From Alphaproteobacteria bacterium (GTDB taxonomy: Bacteria; Pseudomonadota; Alphaproteobacteria; Micavibrionales; Micavibrionaceae): a stretch of 41,382 bases of DNA. Location of the stretch: positions 1 to 41,382 of the forward strand of contig JAJFGW010000024.1 of NCBI GenBank assembly GCA_021775915.1, read 5' to 3'. The translations under genes were made by a program, and so were the position numbers. Positions 16,483-26,119 of this stretch are shown piece after piece. Positions within the stretch are counted from its first letter, which is position 1. Every line of letters begins with the position of its first letter. The notes under the pieces are model-generated. The model searched no databases, was not told the origin of the DNA, and saw only the letters and a program-made list of their open reading frames with translations.

Positions 16483-18324
16483 CTAACCGGCCAGAATTAT
16501 ATCCAGAAAAGCCTGTCCGTATTTCTCCAACTTAGACCGCCCAACGCCGTGTAGCAGGGACATCTCATCAAGCGTTGCCGGTCTTTTACCGGCCATATCT
16601 ATCAGAGTTTTGTCATGAAAAACGACATAGGGCGGAACTTTTTTCTCTTTGGCGATTGAAAGACGCAGGGTCTTTAATTCTACAAATAACGCTTTGTCTT
16701 CGTCTTTGCTCAGGCTTATGGCGGGGTCTGTTTTTTTCGATGCGCCTGATGATGATCCTATGGTCTTGGGGTCAAGGCGCAATTCTATATTTTCTTTTTC
16801 CTTTAAAAATTGCGCGCCTTGTTTTGTTATTTTTAAGCCGCCGTGCCCCTCGGAATCAACGGACAGAAAGTTACGGGCTACAAGCTGCCGAATAAGGCTC
16901 TGCCATTCTTTTGCGGTATGTTCCTGGCCAATGCCATAGGTGCTTAAGCTGCTATGGCCGAATTTTTGGATGCGTTCGCTATCTTTGCCGAGCAAAACGT
17001 CAATGATGTAACCCGTGCCGAACATTTGTTTTGTGCGGTAGACACAGGACAAAACTTTTTGCGCCGGAATCGTGCCGTCAATTGTTTGGGGCGGGGTGAG
17101 GCATGTATCGCAATTACTGCAAGGGTCACAATTGTCATCGAAATAATGCAGCAGCACCTGCCGCCTGCATGTGACCGTTTCGCAATAGCCTAAAAAGGAG
17201 TTTAGTTTTTGGCGCTCAAGTCGTTTTTGTTCTTCGGCACTTTCGGAAGATTCAATCATTTGTCGTTGCAATACGAGGTCCTGTAATCCGTAAACCATCC
17301 ATGCTATGGCGGGGATTCCATCGCGTCCGGCTCGGCCGGTTTCTTGATAATAGGCCTCGATATTTTTGGGGAGATCCAAATGAGCGACAAACCGGACGTC
17401 GGGTTTATTAATGCCCATGCCAAAGGCAATGGTCGCCACCATAATAATGCCTTCTTCTTTCAAAAACCGTTCCTGATTTTGGGAGCGCACCTCTTTTTCA
17501 AGGCGGGCATGATAAGGCAACGCTTTGTAGCCCTGCTTGCAAAGCCAGCTTGCCGTTTCTTCAACTTTGCGCCGGGACAGGCAATAGACAATACCGCTTT
17601 CGTCCGGCTGCCGTGTTTTTAGAAAACTTATTAATTGCTGGCGCGGGTTATCTTTAACCGCGACATTATACATGATGTTTGGGCGGTCAAAACCGGCCTT
17701 ATATATTTTCGGCAGCTCAAGTTTTTCTACAATATCTTTACGGGTTGGGGCGTCCGCCGTAGCGGTAACGGCAATACAAGGCACATTCGGATAACGCGTG
17801 CGCAACATTGAAAGTTGCCGGTACTCTTGCCTGAAATCATGCCCCCATTGTGATATGCAATGCGCTTCATCAATGGCGAATAAAGCCAGTTCGATATGGT
17901 CGAGAATGCCAAGAAAATCGTTGCTGACCAAACGTTCTGGAGCAATGTAAACAAGGTCCAGTTTGCCTGTTCTGAGGTCTTCCTGCGCTTTTTGCAGTTC
18001 CGGATAATTTAGCGCAGAGTGAATGGCCGCGGCATTAATGCCCAGCTCTTTTAACGCCATTACCTGGTCCTGCATTAAAGCAATCAGGGGGGAAACAATA
18101 ATACCGGTGCCGCTGCGGCAAAGTGCGGGGATTTGATAACAAAGTGATTTGCCGCTCCCTGTTGGCATCAGGACACAGCAGCTATCGCCGGAGATAACGG
18201 TCTCAATAATTTCTTTCTGCTCACCGCGGAAATCGCTATAGCCAAATATAGAAGATAAAATTTCTTCCGGTGCCCCTGTTTGTTTGGCACCATTAGCTCT
18301 GATGTTTTCTGTGGCGGTCTGCAC
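16483..18324 (-). CDS. recQ: ATP-dependent DNA helicase RecQ
   Basis: A 3'-5' DNA helicase of the RecF recombination pathway. The open frame reaches 18507, but that would overlap radA and add an unrelated N-terminus; GTG 18324 with AAGAGGG upstream gives 613 residues, the family size. Walker A MPTGSGKS is at 53-60, DEAH at 152-155 followed by [10 protein letters not shown], motif VI in [10 protein letters not shown], the RecQ-Ct zinc cysteines ([10 protein letters not shown]...[10 protein letters not shown]) at about 380-415, a winged-helix region, and a C-terminal HRDC domain. It is divergent from radA with a 150-base shared control region. Confidence 0.95.
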   Translation of the reverse strand: MQTATENIRANGAKQTGAPEEILSSIFGYSDFRGEQKEIIETVISGDSCCVLMPTGSGKSLCYQIPALCRSGTGIIVSPLIALMQDQVMALKELGINAAAIHSALNYPELQKAQEDLRTGKLDLVYIAPERLVSNDFLGILDHIELALFAIDEAHCISQWGHDFRQEYRQLSMLRTRYPNVPCIAVTATADAPTRKDIVEKLELPKIYKAGFDRPNIMYNVAVKDNPRQQLISFLKTRQPDESGIVYCLSRRKVEETASWLCKQGYKALPYHARLEKEVRSQNQERFLKEEGIIMVATIAFGMGINKPDVRFVAHLDLPKNIEAYYQETGRAGRDGIPAIAWMVYGLQDLVLQRQMIESSESAEEQKRLERQKLNSFLGYCETVTCRRQVLLHYFDDNCDPCSNCDTCLTPPQTIDGTIPAQKVLSCVYRTKQMFGTGYIIDVLLGKDSERIQKFGHSSLSTYGIGQEHTAKEWQSLIRQLVARNFLSVDSEGHGGLKITKQGAQFLKEKENIELRLDPKTIGSSSGASKKTDPAISLSKDEDKALFVELKTLRLSIAKEKKVPPYVVFHDKTLIDMAGKRPATLDEMSLLHGVGRSKLEKYGQAFLDIILAG

Positions 18325-18474
18325 GGCTACCCTCTTGCCCCTTATTTTCTTTGCTGAGCCTATAGGATAGAGAAGCTTGCGGGTAAAATATTTTTTGTTC
18401 TTTATTTGTTCTTTTTTGTCAGCTATAAATAGAGGATGAAAAAGAATTAAAGGGCTTAAAAAGGGGACGATCTG

Positions 18475-19875
18475 ATGGCCAAGGCCAAAACAAACTATAT
18501 ATGCCAATCTTGCGGCGCGGTGTCTTCGAAATGGTCTGGTAAGTGTGATGGCTGTAATGAGTGGAACTCGATTACGGCGGAGGTCACAGAAGCTTCCGTC
18601 CCTAAGGGCATGAACCGGAGCAAAAAAGGCCGGGCGATGGATCTTGTTGGTCTTGGTGGGCAGCGCTCTGATAAATTATCGCGCCATATTACAGGTATTG
18701 CTGAATTTGACCGCGTTACCGGCGGCGGGCTTGTTCCCGGTTCGGCGCTGCTAATTGGTGGTGATCCGGGTATCGGTAAATCTACGCTACTTTTACAGGT
18801 CGTTTGTTCTCTGAGTGCCAAGGGCACAAGATGTGTTTATGTTTCTGGCGAGGAATCAATAGATCAGGTGCGGTTGCGCGCTGATCGGCTTGGGCTTGGC
18901 AAGGCTCCGGTGGAGCTGGCCTCGGCCACGAATGTGCGCGATATTGTGGCTTCGATGGAAGATACTGTAGAACCTATTAGCCTGCTCGTTATTGATTCTA
19001 TCCAGACCATGTATGTCGATACGGTCGAAAGTGCGCCGGGAACGGTGACGCAAGTACGCACCAGCGCCCATGAAATTATCCGTGTTGCCAAAAAGCGCGG
19101 TACGATTGTTCTTTTTGTTGGTCATGTCACTAAGGACGGCCAGATTGCCGGGCCGCGCGTTTTGGAACATATGGTTGATACGGTGCTGTATTTTGAGGGG
19201 GACCGCTCTCACCAGTTCCGTATTTTGCGCGGTGTTAAAAACCGTTTTGGCCCGACCGATGAAATCGGCGTGTTTGAAATGGCGCATGAAGGGCTGGTGC
19301 AGGTTGAAAACCCCTCCGCCCTGTTTTTATCACAGCGCCAGTCCGATGCGCCGGGGAGCGCTGTCCTTGCGGGGCTGGAAGGGACGCGCCCGGTGCTGGT
19401 GGAGGTACAGGCCCTGGTCGCACCGTCTTCCATGGCCAATCCGCGCCGCGCGGTTATTGGCTGGGACGCTTCAAGGCTGGCGATGGTGCTGGCCGTGCTG
19501 GAATCGCGTTGCGGGATACAATTTTCCGGCAGTGATATTTTTCTCAATATTGCGGGGGGAATCCGGATTAATGAACCGGCCGCCGATCTGGCTGTAGCAG
19601 CGGCGCTTATTAGCTCGCTGAGCGGTAACCCGTTGCCTTCCGAGATGGTATTTTTCGGCGAAATTGGCCTGGCCGGAGAAGTCCGGCAAATCGCGCAGCC
19701 CGATGTGCGTCTGAAAGAAGCCGCCAAGCTCGGTTTTGAAAAATCCGTAACCCCGCGCTTTAAAAAGGACCGCAAGAGTAAAATGCCGATAGAAATTCAG
19801 GAAATCACCAGTGTCCGAGATCTCGTCGATATGTTTGCCCATGAGGAAAATACGGTAAAATATGCAGCGGGATGA
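18475..19875 (+). CDS. radA: DNA repair protein RadA
   Basis: A branch-migration ATPase related to RecA that processes recombination intermediates. 466 residues: an N-terminal zinc finger (Cys10, 13, 24, 27), Walker [11 protein letters not shown] at 95-104, Walker [12 protein letters not shown], the RadA-specific KNRFG motif at 255-259, and a C-terminal Lon-protease-like domain from about 290. The ATG has AAGGGG upstream. In alphaproteobacteria radA commonly precedes cvpA and purF, as here, with one extra small gene inserted between. Confidence 0.97.
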   Translation: MAKAKTNYICQSCGAVSSKWSGKCDGCNEWNSITAEVTEASVPKGMNRSKKGRAMDLVGLGGQRSDKLSRHITGIAEFDRVTGGGLVPGSALLIGGDPGIGKSTLLLQVVCSLSAKGTRCVYVSGEESIDQVRLRADRLGLGKAPVELASATNVRDIVASMEDTVEPISLLVIDSIQTMYVDTVESAPGTVTQVRTSAHEIIRVAKKRGTIVLFVGHVTKDGQIAGPRVLEHMVDTVLYFEGDRSHQFRILRGVKNRFGPTDEIGVFEMAHEGLVQVENPSALFLSQRQSDAPGSAVLAGLEGTRPVLVEVQALVAPSSMANPRRAVIGWDASRLAMVLAVLESRCGIQFSGSDIFLNIAGGIRINEPAADLAVAAALISSLSGNPLPSEMVFFGEIGLAGEVRQIAQPDVRLKEAAKLGFEKSVTPRFKKDRKSKMPIEIQEITSVRDLVDMFAHEENTVKYAAG

Positions 19876-19976
19876 GGAGAGTTATTTGATCCGCAATATC
19901 CGTAAAAAGAAAAAATCTTGCATTAACATATCCATTCTGTTATTTTACGTAATCTAAAAAATATAGAGGACGTATT

Positions 19977-20312
19977 ATGAAGTTTAAGGTTGTTGAAAAA
20001 GAAGAGAACGCAATTCTAAATCCTGATTTCTATAAAGAGAAAACTTTAAGGCTACAATTTGATGGTAATTACTACTTAAAGGGCTTTGATCTGGATATTC
20101 CAAGCGTTATAGGGCATGGGCTTAAATATGCTTTTGCGGTTGCTTCTTTTGCTTCTTTTATGGCTGGCCAGCCCCTGCTTGGGACAGTTATGGCTGCCAT
20201 ACCTGTTATCGATTGTCTGGGACGCGCGATGCTTTATCACGATAAAGATGACGGCAAGGCCTCGGATCAGATTTCTGAGAGTAGCATTCATAATAGTCGC
20301 CTCGTTCCATAA
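19977..20312 (+). CDS. Small membrane protein between radA and cvpA, unknown
   Basis: 111 residues with AGAGGA nine bases upstream of the ATG. The N-terminal half is charged (VVEKEENAILNPDFYKEKT); one or two hydrophobic segments follow at about 49-82 (YAFAVASFASFMA, then GTVMAAIPVIDCL), and the C-terminus is polar. It is probably membrane-associated. It has no recognisable family and interrupts the usual radA-cvpA adjacency. Confidence 0.5.
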   Translation: MKFKVVEKEENAILNPDFYKEKTLRLQFDGNYYLKGFDLDIPSVIGHGLKYAFAVASFASFMAGQPLLGTVMAAIPVIDCLGRAMLYHDKDDGKASDQISESSIHNSRLVP

Positions 20313-20397
20313 GTTAAGACCTCTTTGCTATTGATATTACCCCCGAAATTGGCCACTATCGCTGTAATCTCTATGGTAGCCAATTGGTAGTATATTT

Positions 20398-21105
20398 ATG
20401 ATTCTCGATATAATTGTTCTCGCAGCATTGCTTGTTTCCGCCATTATAGCCTTTTTGCGCGGTTTTATTCGTGAGGCTTTGACTATTTTGGGCGTTGTTG
20501 GCGGGATAGCGGCTTCTTATTTCGCCGGGCCTTTGTTTTCGCCGCTTATCAATGGCTGGCTGGGTTCTGGTGAAAATGAAGAGCCGCAAAAGATTTTCGG
20601 AATTATTCCTCATGATATGCTCGCTGACGCCATTGCTTACGGCTCAATTTTTATCATCGTTGTTATTGTACTTTCGATTGCCAGCTATTTGTTGTCAGGC
20701 TGGGCAAAGGCTGTCGGGCTGGGCGCTGTAGACCGTATGCTCGGTGTATTATTCGGGATGGTGCGGGGCGTTGTTATTTTGGCGCTGCTTTATTTGCCCG
20801 TTCCCGTTCTCTTTGATCAGGAAACGCGCGAGGGCTGGTTTGAGGGTAGCAAAACTCATTTTTATGTTGAGGCCAGTTCCGGCTGGATGGCAAAATTCTT
20901 ACCGGAAACCCTGAAGGAAGATACCGAGAAACAGGCAAAGAAAACGGCGGAATCCATGGCTAAAGCCACCCGTGAAAAATTGCAGGAGATTGATGTTCTG
21001 CAAAAAGAAGCGCCGCCAAAGAAGCCTGCGCTAGAAACAGAAGGTTACCAAAAGGACGAGCGGCAGGATTTGAAAGAGCTGTTTGAGGACAATCTCGATG
21101 AATGA
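20398..21105 (+). CDS. cvpA: CvpA family membrane protein
   Basis: 235 residues with four predicted transmembrane segments in the first 140 (MILDIIVLAALLVSAIIAFL, then IREALTILGVVGGIAASYFA, FIIVVIVLSIASYLLSG, and VRGVVILALLYLPVP) and the CvpA signature FLRGFIREAL. A long charged cytoplasmic tail (about 175-235), rich in Lys and Glu, replaces the short tail of the E. coli protein. The family was named for colicin V production and has been linked to envelope stress; its biochemical role is unsettled. It overlaps purF by eight bases, as is common in proteobacteria. Confidence 0.9.
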   Translation: MILDIIVLAALLVSAIIAFLRGFIREALTILGVVGGIAASYFAGPLFSPLINGWLGSGENEEPQKIFGIIPHDMLADAIAYGSIFIIVVIVLSIASYLLSGWAKAVGLGAVDRMLGVLFGMVRGVVILALLYLPVPVLFDQETREGWFEGSKTHFYVEASSGWMAKFLPETLKEDTEKQAKKTAESMAKATREKLQEIDVLQKEAPPKKPALETEGYQKDERQDLKELFEDNLDE

Positions 21106-22549
21106 GAGTGACGATAAATTCCATGATGAATGTGGCGTTTTTGGTATCTATGGCCATGATGATGCCGCGACATTGACAATGCTCGGTCTGCACGCGCTCC
21201 AACACCGCGGACAGGAAGCCACAGGTATGGCCTGTTTTGACGGTCATGATTTTCACGTTCACCGCGCGGCTGAAATGGTCGGCAAGGCTTATGGCGACCC
21301 GGCCGTTATGGCGCAGCTAAAAGGGTCGCTTGCCATCGGTCATAACCGTTATTCAACAACCGGGGAAACCAGCACACGCAATATCCAGCCCCTTTATGCC
21401 GATCTTGCTTTTGGCGGGTTTGCCATCGCCCATAACGGCAATTTGACCAACGCCACAACGCTTCGTACCGATTTGGTGCAAAAAGGCGCGCTGTTTCAAT
21501 CAACATCGGACACCGAGGTTATTGTTCATTTAATGGCGCTGTCTGCGCAAAAAATGCCCGTGGACAAGCTTATAGAGGCCCTAAAGCCGGTCAAGGGCGC
21601 TTATTCCCTTATTGCCTGTGCAAAAGACCAGGTTATCGGGGTGCGCGATCCGCATGGTATTAGGCCGCTGGTTTTGGGACGGTTAGGTGACGCGCATATT
21701 CTGGCCTCTGAAAGCTGCGCACTGGATATTATCGGCGCTGAATTTATCCGCGATGTTGAGCCGGGAGAGATGATCGTCCTTGATGCCGAAGGCGTGCATA
21801 GCAAGCGCCCGTTTGAAAAAGTTTCGCCGCGTTTTTGTATCTTCGAATATATTTATTTTGCCCGTCCAGATAGCGTCATGGACGGCAAGTCCGTTTATGA
21901 AATGCGTAAAAATATTGGCGCGGAGCTGGCGCGTGAAGCGCCGTGTACGGAGGCTGATATTATTGTGCCGGTGCCTGATAGCGGCGTTCCGGCGGCGATT
22001 GGTTTTGCCGAGGCCAGCAATCTGCCGTTCGAGCTCGGCATTATCCGTAGTCATTACATTGGCCGTACATTTATTCAGCCGAGCGATAGCATCCGTCATC
22101 TTGGCGTAAAGATGAAGCATAATGCCAACCGCGCCTTGATCGCGGGCAAAAAGATTGTGCTGGTTGATGATTCTATCGTGCGCGGCACAACATCGAAAAA
22201 AATTGTCGATATGATGCGAAAGGCCGGCGCAACAGAAGTCCATATGAGGGTGTCTTCGCCGCCTTCGATCCATAGCTGTTTTTACGGTATTGATACGCCG
22301 AAGTCCGAGGCGCTCCTTGCTCATCAAAAGAGCGTTGAGGATATCAGGGAATTCATCGGTGCGGATTCCCTCGCTTATGTAACGATTGACGGTCTTTATC
22401 GCGCTGCTGGTGAAACGGCACGAAATAATGACCAGCCGCAATATTGCGATGCCTGCTTTACCGGGGATTACGCAATTGAGCTCACCGACTACGAAAATCA
22501 CAAAGCCGGAGCCAAAGTCACGGATCTGCGTGAACATCGGAATAAATGA
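21098..22549 (+). CDS. purF: Amidophosphoribosyltransferase
   Basis: Catalyses the first step of purine synthesis, making phosphoribosylamine from PRPP and glutamine. Start ATG 21098 overlaps cvpA by eight bases and gives 483 residues. The sequence after an 11-residue propeptide begins CGVFGIYG, so Cys12 becomes the N-terminal nucleophile after cleavage, as in the Bacillus type. The PRPP-binding loop is IVLVDDSIVRGTT. Cysteines at CIFEYIYF, HSCFYG and the C-terminal CDAC match the positions of 4Fe-4S ligands in the Bacillus enzyme, so an iron-sulfur cluster is expected. The next gene overlaps by four bases. Confidence 0.97.
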   Translation: MNESDDKFHDECGVFGIYGHDDAATLTMLGLHALQHRGQEATGMACFDGHDFHVHRAAEMVGKAYGDPAVMAQLKGSLAIGHNRYSTTGETSTRNIQPLYADLAFGGFAIAHNGNLTNATTLRTDLVQKGALFQSTSDTEVIVHLMALSAQKMPVDKLIEALKPVKGAYSLIACAKDQVIGVRDPHGIRPLVLGRLGDAHILASESCALDIIGAEFIRDVEPGEMIVLDAEGVHSKRPFEKVSPRFCIFEYIYFARPDSVMDGKSVYEMRKNIGAELAREAPCTEADIIVPVPDSGVPAAIGFAEASNLPFELGIIRSHYIGRTFIQPSDSIRHLGVKMKHNANRALIAGKKIVLVDDSIVRGTTSKKIVDMMRKAGATEVHMRVSSPPSIHSCFYGIDTPKSEALLAHQKSVEDIREFIGADSLAYVTIDGLYRAAGETARNNDQPQYCDACFTGDYAIELTDYENHKAGAKVTDLREHRNK

Positions 22550-23259
22550 GTATGAGTGTTGATCTTTCAGGAAAAACGGCCCTTATTACCGGCGCATCGC
22601 GCGGGATAGGTGCGGCGGTAGCAAAAGCCTATGCCAAAGCCGGGGCGCATGTGGTGCTTATGGCGCGGACGGTCGGGGCGCTGGAAGAGCTTGATGATGA
22701 AATTCAGCAAGCAGGCGGACAGGCCACGCTGATACCGCAGGACCTGCGCGATTTTGAAAAACTGGATATGCTCGGGCCGGCTTTAGCAGAAAAATTCGGC
22801 GGCCTTGATATTTTTGTCGGTAATGCCGGAATGCTCGGAACGCTCGGGCCGCTTGCCCATAGCGATGCCAAAAAATGGCAACAAGTTATGGATGTTAATC
22901 TGAATGCGAATTACCGTCTGGTCCGTACACTTGATCCGTTGTTGCAAGCTTCTGATGCCGGGCGCATGATTTTTACGTCTTCAAAGCTGGCGCAAGAGCC
23001 ACTGGCTTATTGGGCGGCCTACTGCACATCAAAAGCGGCGCTCGAAATGATGGTTAAAGCCTATGCGGCGGAAACGGAAAAGACCAATATGCGCGCTAAT
23101 CTTGTTGATCCGGGCATTGTCGATACCGCCATGATCCATGAAGCGTTTCCCGGCGGTTATCCTGGTGAGTTGCTTAGCTGCGAAGACGTCGTTCCGGCCT
23201 ATCTGGAGTTGGCCTCAAAGGATTGTAAAAAACACGGCGCTATCGTTTGTGTTTCCTGA
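22546..23259 (+). CDS. Short-chain dehydrogenase/reductase downstream of purF
   Basis: A 237-residue classical SDR: the cofactor motif TGASRGIG is at 15-22, NAG at 93-95, the catalytic Ser in FTSSK (145-146), and YxxxK as Tyr159 to Lys163. Asp/Arg positions after strand 2 (MART) suggest NADP use. It overlaps purF by four bases (ATGA), an arrangement common in alphaproteobacteria. The substrate is unknown; no purine-related role has been shown that I know of. Confidence 0.9.
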   Translation: MSMSVDLSGKTALITGASRGIGAAVAKAYAKAGAHVVLMARTVGALEELDDEIQQAGGQATLIPQDLRDFEKLDMLGPALAEKFGGLDIFVGNAGMLGTLGPLAHSDAKKWQQVMDVNLNANYRLVRTLDPLLQASDAGRMIFTSSKLAQEPLAYWAAYCTSKAALEMMVKAYAAETEKTNMRANLVDPGIVDTAMIHEAFPGGYPGELLSCEDVVPAYLELASKDCKKHGAIVCVS

Positions 23260-23305
23260 TTCTTCTGCTACCATTTGAGAAAATAAGGAACAGGGAATAC
23301 TCAAA

Positions 23306-23416
23306 ATGCTAAAACGTCTTTTTAACGAAGCCATGTGTATCGCGCCAGCAGTACAGGAAGCCGCCCTCATCAGCACTTACCATTACGGGGCGAACGTTTT
23401 ACGATTATTTTGCTAA
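23306..23416 (+). CDS. Possible 36-residue peptide
   Basis: An AGGAACAGGGA precedes ATG 23306 by about 10 bases, and the frame runs 36 codons (MLKRLFNEAMCIAPAVQEAA onward) to a TAA that overlaps the convergent mscS stop. It may be a genuine small protein or the truncated start of a lost gene; there is no family evidence. Confidence 0.2.
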   Translation: MLKRLFNEAMCIAPAVQEAALISTYHYGANVLRLFC

Positions 23417-24264
23417 GCTGCTTTCTTCGCCTTTGCCGCCTTTTCGCCTTCCATCTTCACGACGCTTGTCGGGAACGGAATTGTGATACCGTCTTTTTCC
23501 AGTCCTTCTTTTAGGGCCTTGGTCAGGTCGGATTTCACGGCTGCAAAGTCTTCTTTCTTTGTCCAGACACGCACTGTCAGGTCAACTGAGAAAGCGCCCA
23601 TACTGCCAACGATGATTTTGGGTTCTTTGTCTTTTTTCGTCAGGATGCGTTCTTCCTTACTCATTATCTTCATCATTGTTTTGGACGCTTTGTCGATGTC
23701 GTCATCGTAGCTAATACCGACAATAATATCATTGCGCCGCTCTTTGTTGCGCGAGTAATTCATAATATCGTTGCCCCATATGTGGCTGTTGGGCGCAAAA
23801 ATATAAACATTGTCTGTTGTAGCCAGCTCCGTGCCAAACAGGCCAAGGGTCTTGACCGTACCGGAGGTGCTGCCAAAAGTAATGTAATCACCGACATTAA
23901 AAGGCCGCAGGATCAGCAGCATAGTGCCCGAAGCCACATTGCTGAGTGTGCCTTGCAGCGCCAGGCCAATCGCCAGACCGGCAGCACCAAGAACAGCGAG
24001 CAAGCTGGCCGTTTGAATACCGAATTGCCCCAGAACCGTGACAACTGAAATGGCAAATACAGCATATTTTATAAAACCGCCGAGGAAGCTGGTCAGGGTG
24101 CTATCCATTTTTTTGATATTTTCAATGCGCTTGCTCAGCCAGTTCCCGATCATCCACCCGGCGATAAGAATGAGTGCCGCGCTTAAAAGCCGCATGCCTA
24201 TTTCCATGTAAAATGGCAGGTTTTCCTGAACGATTGTAATACCGTTTGTGATTTGATCTTCCAT
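23413..24264 (-). CDS. mscS: MscS-family mechanosensitive channel
   Basis: A small-conductance mechanosensitive channel that releases solutes on hypo-osmotic shock. ATG 24264 with AAAGGAT upstream gives 283 residues; the longer frame would run into der. Three transmembrane helices lie in the first about 125 residues, the third carrying the Gly/Ala-rich pore pattern AVLGAAGLAIGLALQGTLSNVASG. The beta domain follows (RPFNVGDYITFGSTSGTVKTLGLFGTEL) and then the alpha-beta domain. The C-terminus ends in a Lys/Ala-rich tail. It begins four bases after the der stop, so the two are co-transcribed. Confidence 0.93.
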   Translation of the reverse strand: MEDQITNGITIVQENLPFYMEIGMRLLSAALILIAGWMIGNWLSKRIENIKKMDSTLTSFLGGFIKYAVFAISVVTVLGQFGIQTASLLAVLGAAGLAIGLALQGTLSNVASGTMLLILRPFNVGDYITFGSTSGTVKTLGLFGTELATTDNVYIFAPNSHIWGNDIMNYSRNKERRNDIIVGISYDDDIDKASKTMMKIMSKEERILTKKDKEPKIIVGSMGAFSVDLTVRVWTKKEDFAAVKSDLTKALKEGLEKDGITIPFPTSVVKMEGEKAAKAKKAA

Positions 24265-24268
24265 TTTT

Positions 24269-25690
24269 CTATCCTTTGTAAGGGTTCTTACTGGCTCTAA
24301 CAAGCAATCTGATCGGGCTGCCCGGCAAATCAAAATCCTTGCGAATGCTGTTTGTGATATAGCGCCTGTAGGCAGGCGGTAGTTCTTTGGGACGTGAGAC
24401 CCATATAGCAAAAGTCGGTGGCCTGTTTTTAATCTGGGTCAAATATTTTAAGCGGTTAGGACGGCCTCGTACAAGCGGTGCCGGGTTCCGGCTTTCCAGT
24501 GCCGCCAGCCAGCGGTTCATTTGTCCGGTAGAAACGCGGCGGTTCCAGACATTGTAAATATTAATAACCTCATCCATTAATGTGCCGGTATTCTTGTCTT
24601 TTAAGGCCGAAATGGTCACGGTAGGCACATCTTTTACCTGCGCTAGTGAAGTGTCCAGCTTGTATTGTAATTGTTCTAGCGCTTCATTTCTGTCTTCGAC
24701 AATATCCCATTTATTGACGGCAATAATCAAAGCGCGGCCTTCATTGATGACATGTTCGGCAATCTGCAAATCCTGTTTGTCCAAAATGGCGCTGCTGTCC
24801 AGAACCAGAATAACGACCTGTGCCAGACGAATAGCGCGCATGGAATCTTCCACTGACATTTTTTCGATCTTGTCCTGGACTTTTGCTTTTTTGCGCAAGC
24901 CCGCCGTATCGACGAGGCGGAAATTTCGATCGTTGTGGCACCAGTCCACGGCAATGGCGTCGCGGGTAATGCCTGCTTCCGGCCCGGTCATGACGCGTTC
25001 TTCCTTGACCAGAGTATTTAGCAGTGTTGACTTGCCAACATTGGGGCGGCCAACAATGGCAATTTTAATTGGTTTGGATAAATCTTCCTCTTCACCCAGT
25101 GCGGCAAAGTCAAAATCTTTATTGCCTTCAAGGGCGTCAAGATCGTCGTCGGAGATATAGGTGCCTTTGTCATGATCTTCTTCTATGTCTTCTTCGGCGG
25201 GGAAGTAAGGCTCGAGAGCATAATAAATATCTTCAATGCCGTGTCCGTGCGCTGCAGACAACGCAATGGGGTTGCCCAGACCAAGGCCGTAAGCTTCAGC
25301 CTCGCCTGCTTGTGTGACTCGTTCGTTTTCACATTTATTGACACCAAGAATAACCGGCACATTTTGTTTGCGCAGGAACCCGGCGAAATGGCTATCAAGC
25401 GGGGTAATGCCGCTCCGGCCATCAACAAGAAACAAAATAGCGTCGGCTTGTTTTAAAGCGGCTTCCGTTTGTTTGCGCATACGGCCTTTGATGCTGTCAT
25501 CAAAGCTTTCTTCCAGACCTGCGGTGTCAATGACACGAATGGTCTGGTCAAATAAATGCCCCTCGGCCTCCCGCCAGTCACGGGTAATGCCCGGCGTATT
25601 ATCAACAATCGCAAGCTGCTTTCCAGCCATGCGGTTGAATAAGGTCGATTTGCCGACATTGGGACGGCCTACGATGGCGAGTGTGAACAT
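24269..25690 (-). CDS. der: Ribosome assembly GTPase Der (EngA)
   Basis: An essential GTPase with two tandem G domains, needed for 50S subunit maturation. The first G1 loop GRPNVGKST is at residues 8-16 and its NKCE motif is near 118; the second G1 is at about 211, with NKWD near 325. A KH-like domain closes the protein (PPTFAIWVSRPKELPPAYRRY). The linker between domains is acidic. 473 residues is normal. It is usually next to bamB in proteobacteria; here a four-helix-bundle gene with inverted-repeat ends stands between. Confidence 0.97.
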   Translation of the reverse strand: MFTLAIVGRPNVGKSTLFNRMAGKQLAIVDNTPGITRDWREAEGHLFDQTIRVIDTAGLEESFDDSIKGRMRKQTEAALKQADAILFLVDGRSGITPLDSHFAGFLRKQNVPVILGVNKCENERVTQAGEAEAYGLGLGNPIALSAAHGHGIEDIYYALEPYFPAEEDIEEDHDKGTYISDDDLDALEGNKDFDFAALGEEEDLSKPIKIAIVGRPNVGKSTLLNTLVKEERVMTGPEAGITRDAIAVDWCHNDRNFRLVDTAGLRKKAKVQDKIEKMSVEDSMRAIRLAQVVILVLDSSAILDKQDLQIAEHVINEGRALIIAVNKWDIVEDRNEALEQLQYKLDTSLAQVKDVPTVTISALKDKNTGTLMDEVINIYNVWNRRVSTGQMNRWLAALESRNPAPLVRGRPNRLKYLTQIKNRPPTFAIWVSRPKELPPAYRRYITNSIRKDFDLPGSPIRLLVRASKNPYKG

Positions 25691-25695
25691 AGTAT

Positions 25696-25722
25696 TTAGT
25701 TTCTAGTTGTTAGTGTTTAGTT
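25696..25722. repeat. Inverted repeat, left end, around the four-helix-bundle gene
   Basis: This stretch reads TTAGTTTCTAGTTGTTAGTG and continues TTTAGTT. It matches the reverse complement of 26081-26107 at 22 of 27 positions, with an inner 18-bp part matching 16 of 18. It includes the stop codon of the enclosed gene. Confidence 0.7.
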
Positions 25723-26079
25723 TTTCCAGTTTTTACTGAGGCCATGTATCATGCGGCTGATTTCACTATACTCTTTTTTCCATTCAGTCCATGTGTTCTT
25801 GTCAATATAGCCAAGGTCATGACAAAAATCAGTCCATACTAGCATTTCATCGCTTGACCCTACGGCCATAGTCAAAAAACGTTTAAAGTCAGCGCTTGAT
25901 TTATGGTGTCTTGCAAAGCCCTCAGCTATATTTGCGCATATTGATTTACTTGCTCTTCTCGTTTGATCTGCTATCGCATATTGTTCAATTTTCGGGAAGT
26001 CTAAAGTTGCCTTATGAATCGCAAGCGCTATTTTATAAGCGCGTTGATACACATTTAACTCTCGGAAAGTAGTTACCAT
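25717..26079 (-). CDS. Four-helix-bundle protein (S23/IVS type, TIGR02436-like)
   Basis: 120 residues matching the family first seen in intervening sequences of 23S rRNA: FRELNVYQRAYKIALAIHK, then a QTRRASKSICANIAEGFAR motif that is the hallmark, and a C-terminal helix SEISRMIHGLSKNWK. These proteins form pentameric helical bundles and resemble the Avd accessory protein of diversity-generating retroelements; their cellular role is unclear. The gene sits between der and bamB, flanked by inverted repeats whose right copy abuts the start and whose left copy contains the stop. ATG 26079 has no visible ribosome binding site. This looks like a mobile cassette; no reverse transcriptase or transposase is nearby. 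Confidence 0.88.
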   Translation of the reverse strand: MVTTFRELNVYQRAYKIALAIHKATLDFPKIEQYAIADQTRRASKSICANIAEGFARHHKSSADFKRFLTMAVGSSDEMLVWTDFCHDLGYIDKNTWTEWKKEYSEISRMIHGLSKNWKN

Positions 26080-26080
26080 C

Positions 26081-26107
26081 AACTAATCACTAATAACTTC
26101 ATACTAA
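26081..26107. repeat. Inverted repeat, right end, around the four-helix-bundle gene
   Basis: Reads AACTAATCACTAATAACT then TCATACTAA and is the inverse partner of 25696-25722. The two ends bound a unit of about 410 bases with only the one gene inside. Confidence 0.7.
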
Positions 26108-26119
26108 CCGCTGTCTCTA

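Noticed and set aside
18325-18507. N-terminal extension of RecQ to 674 residues
   Set aside because: It would overlap radA and add a sequence unlike RecQ; GTG 18324 has a good binding site and gives the family length.
24265-24411. N-terminal extension of the MscS protein
   Set aside because: It lies within der in another frame; ATG 24264 has a ribosome binding site and starts a normal MscS.
25717-26079. Diversity-generating retroelement suggested by the Avd-like protein
   Set aside because: No reverse transcriptase, template repeat or variable repeat is present within the window.
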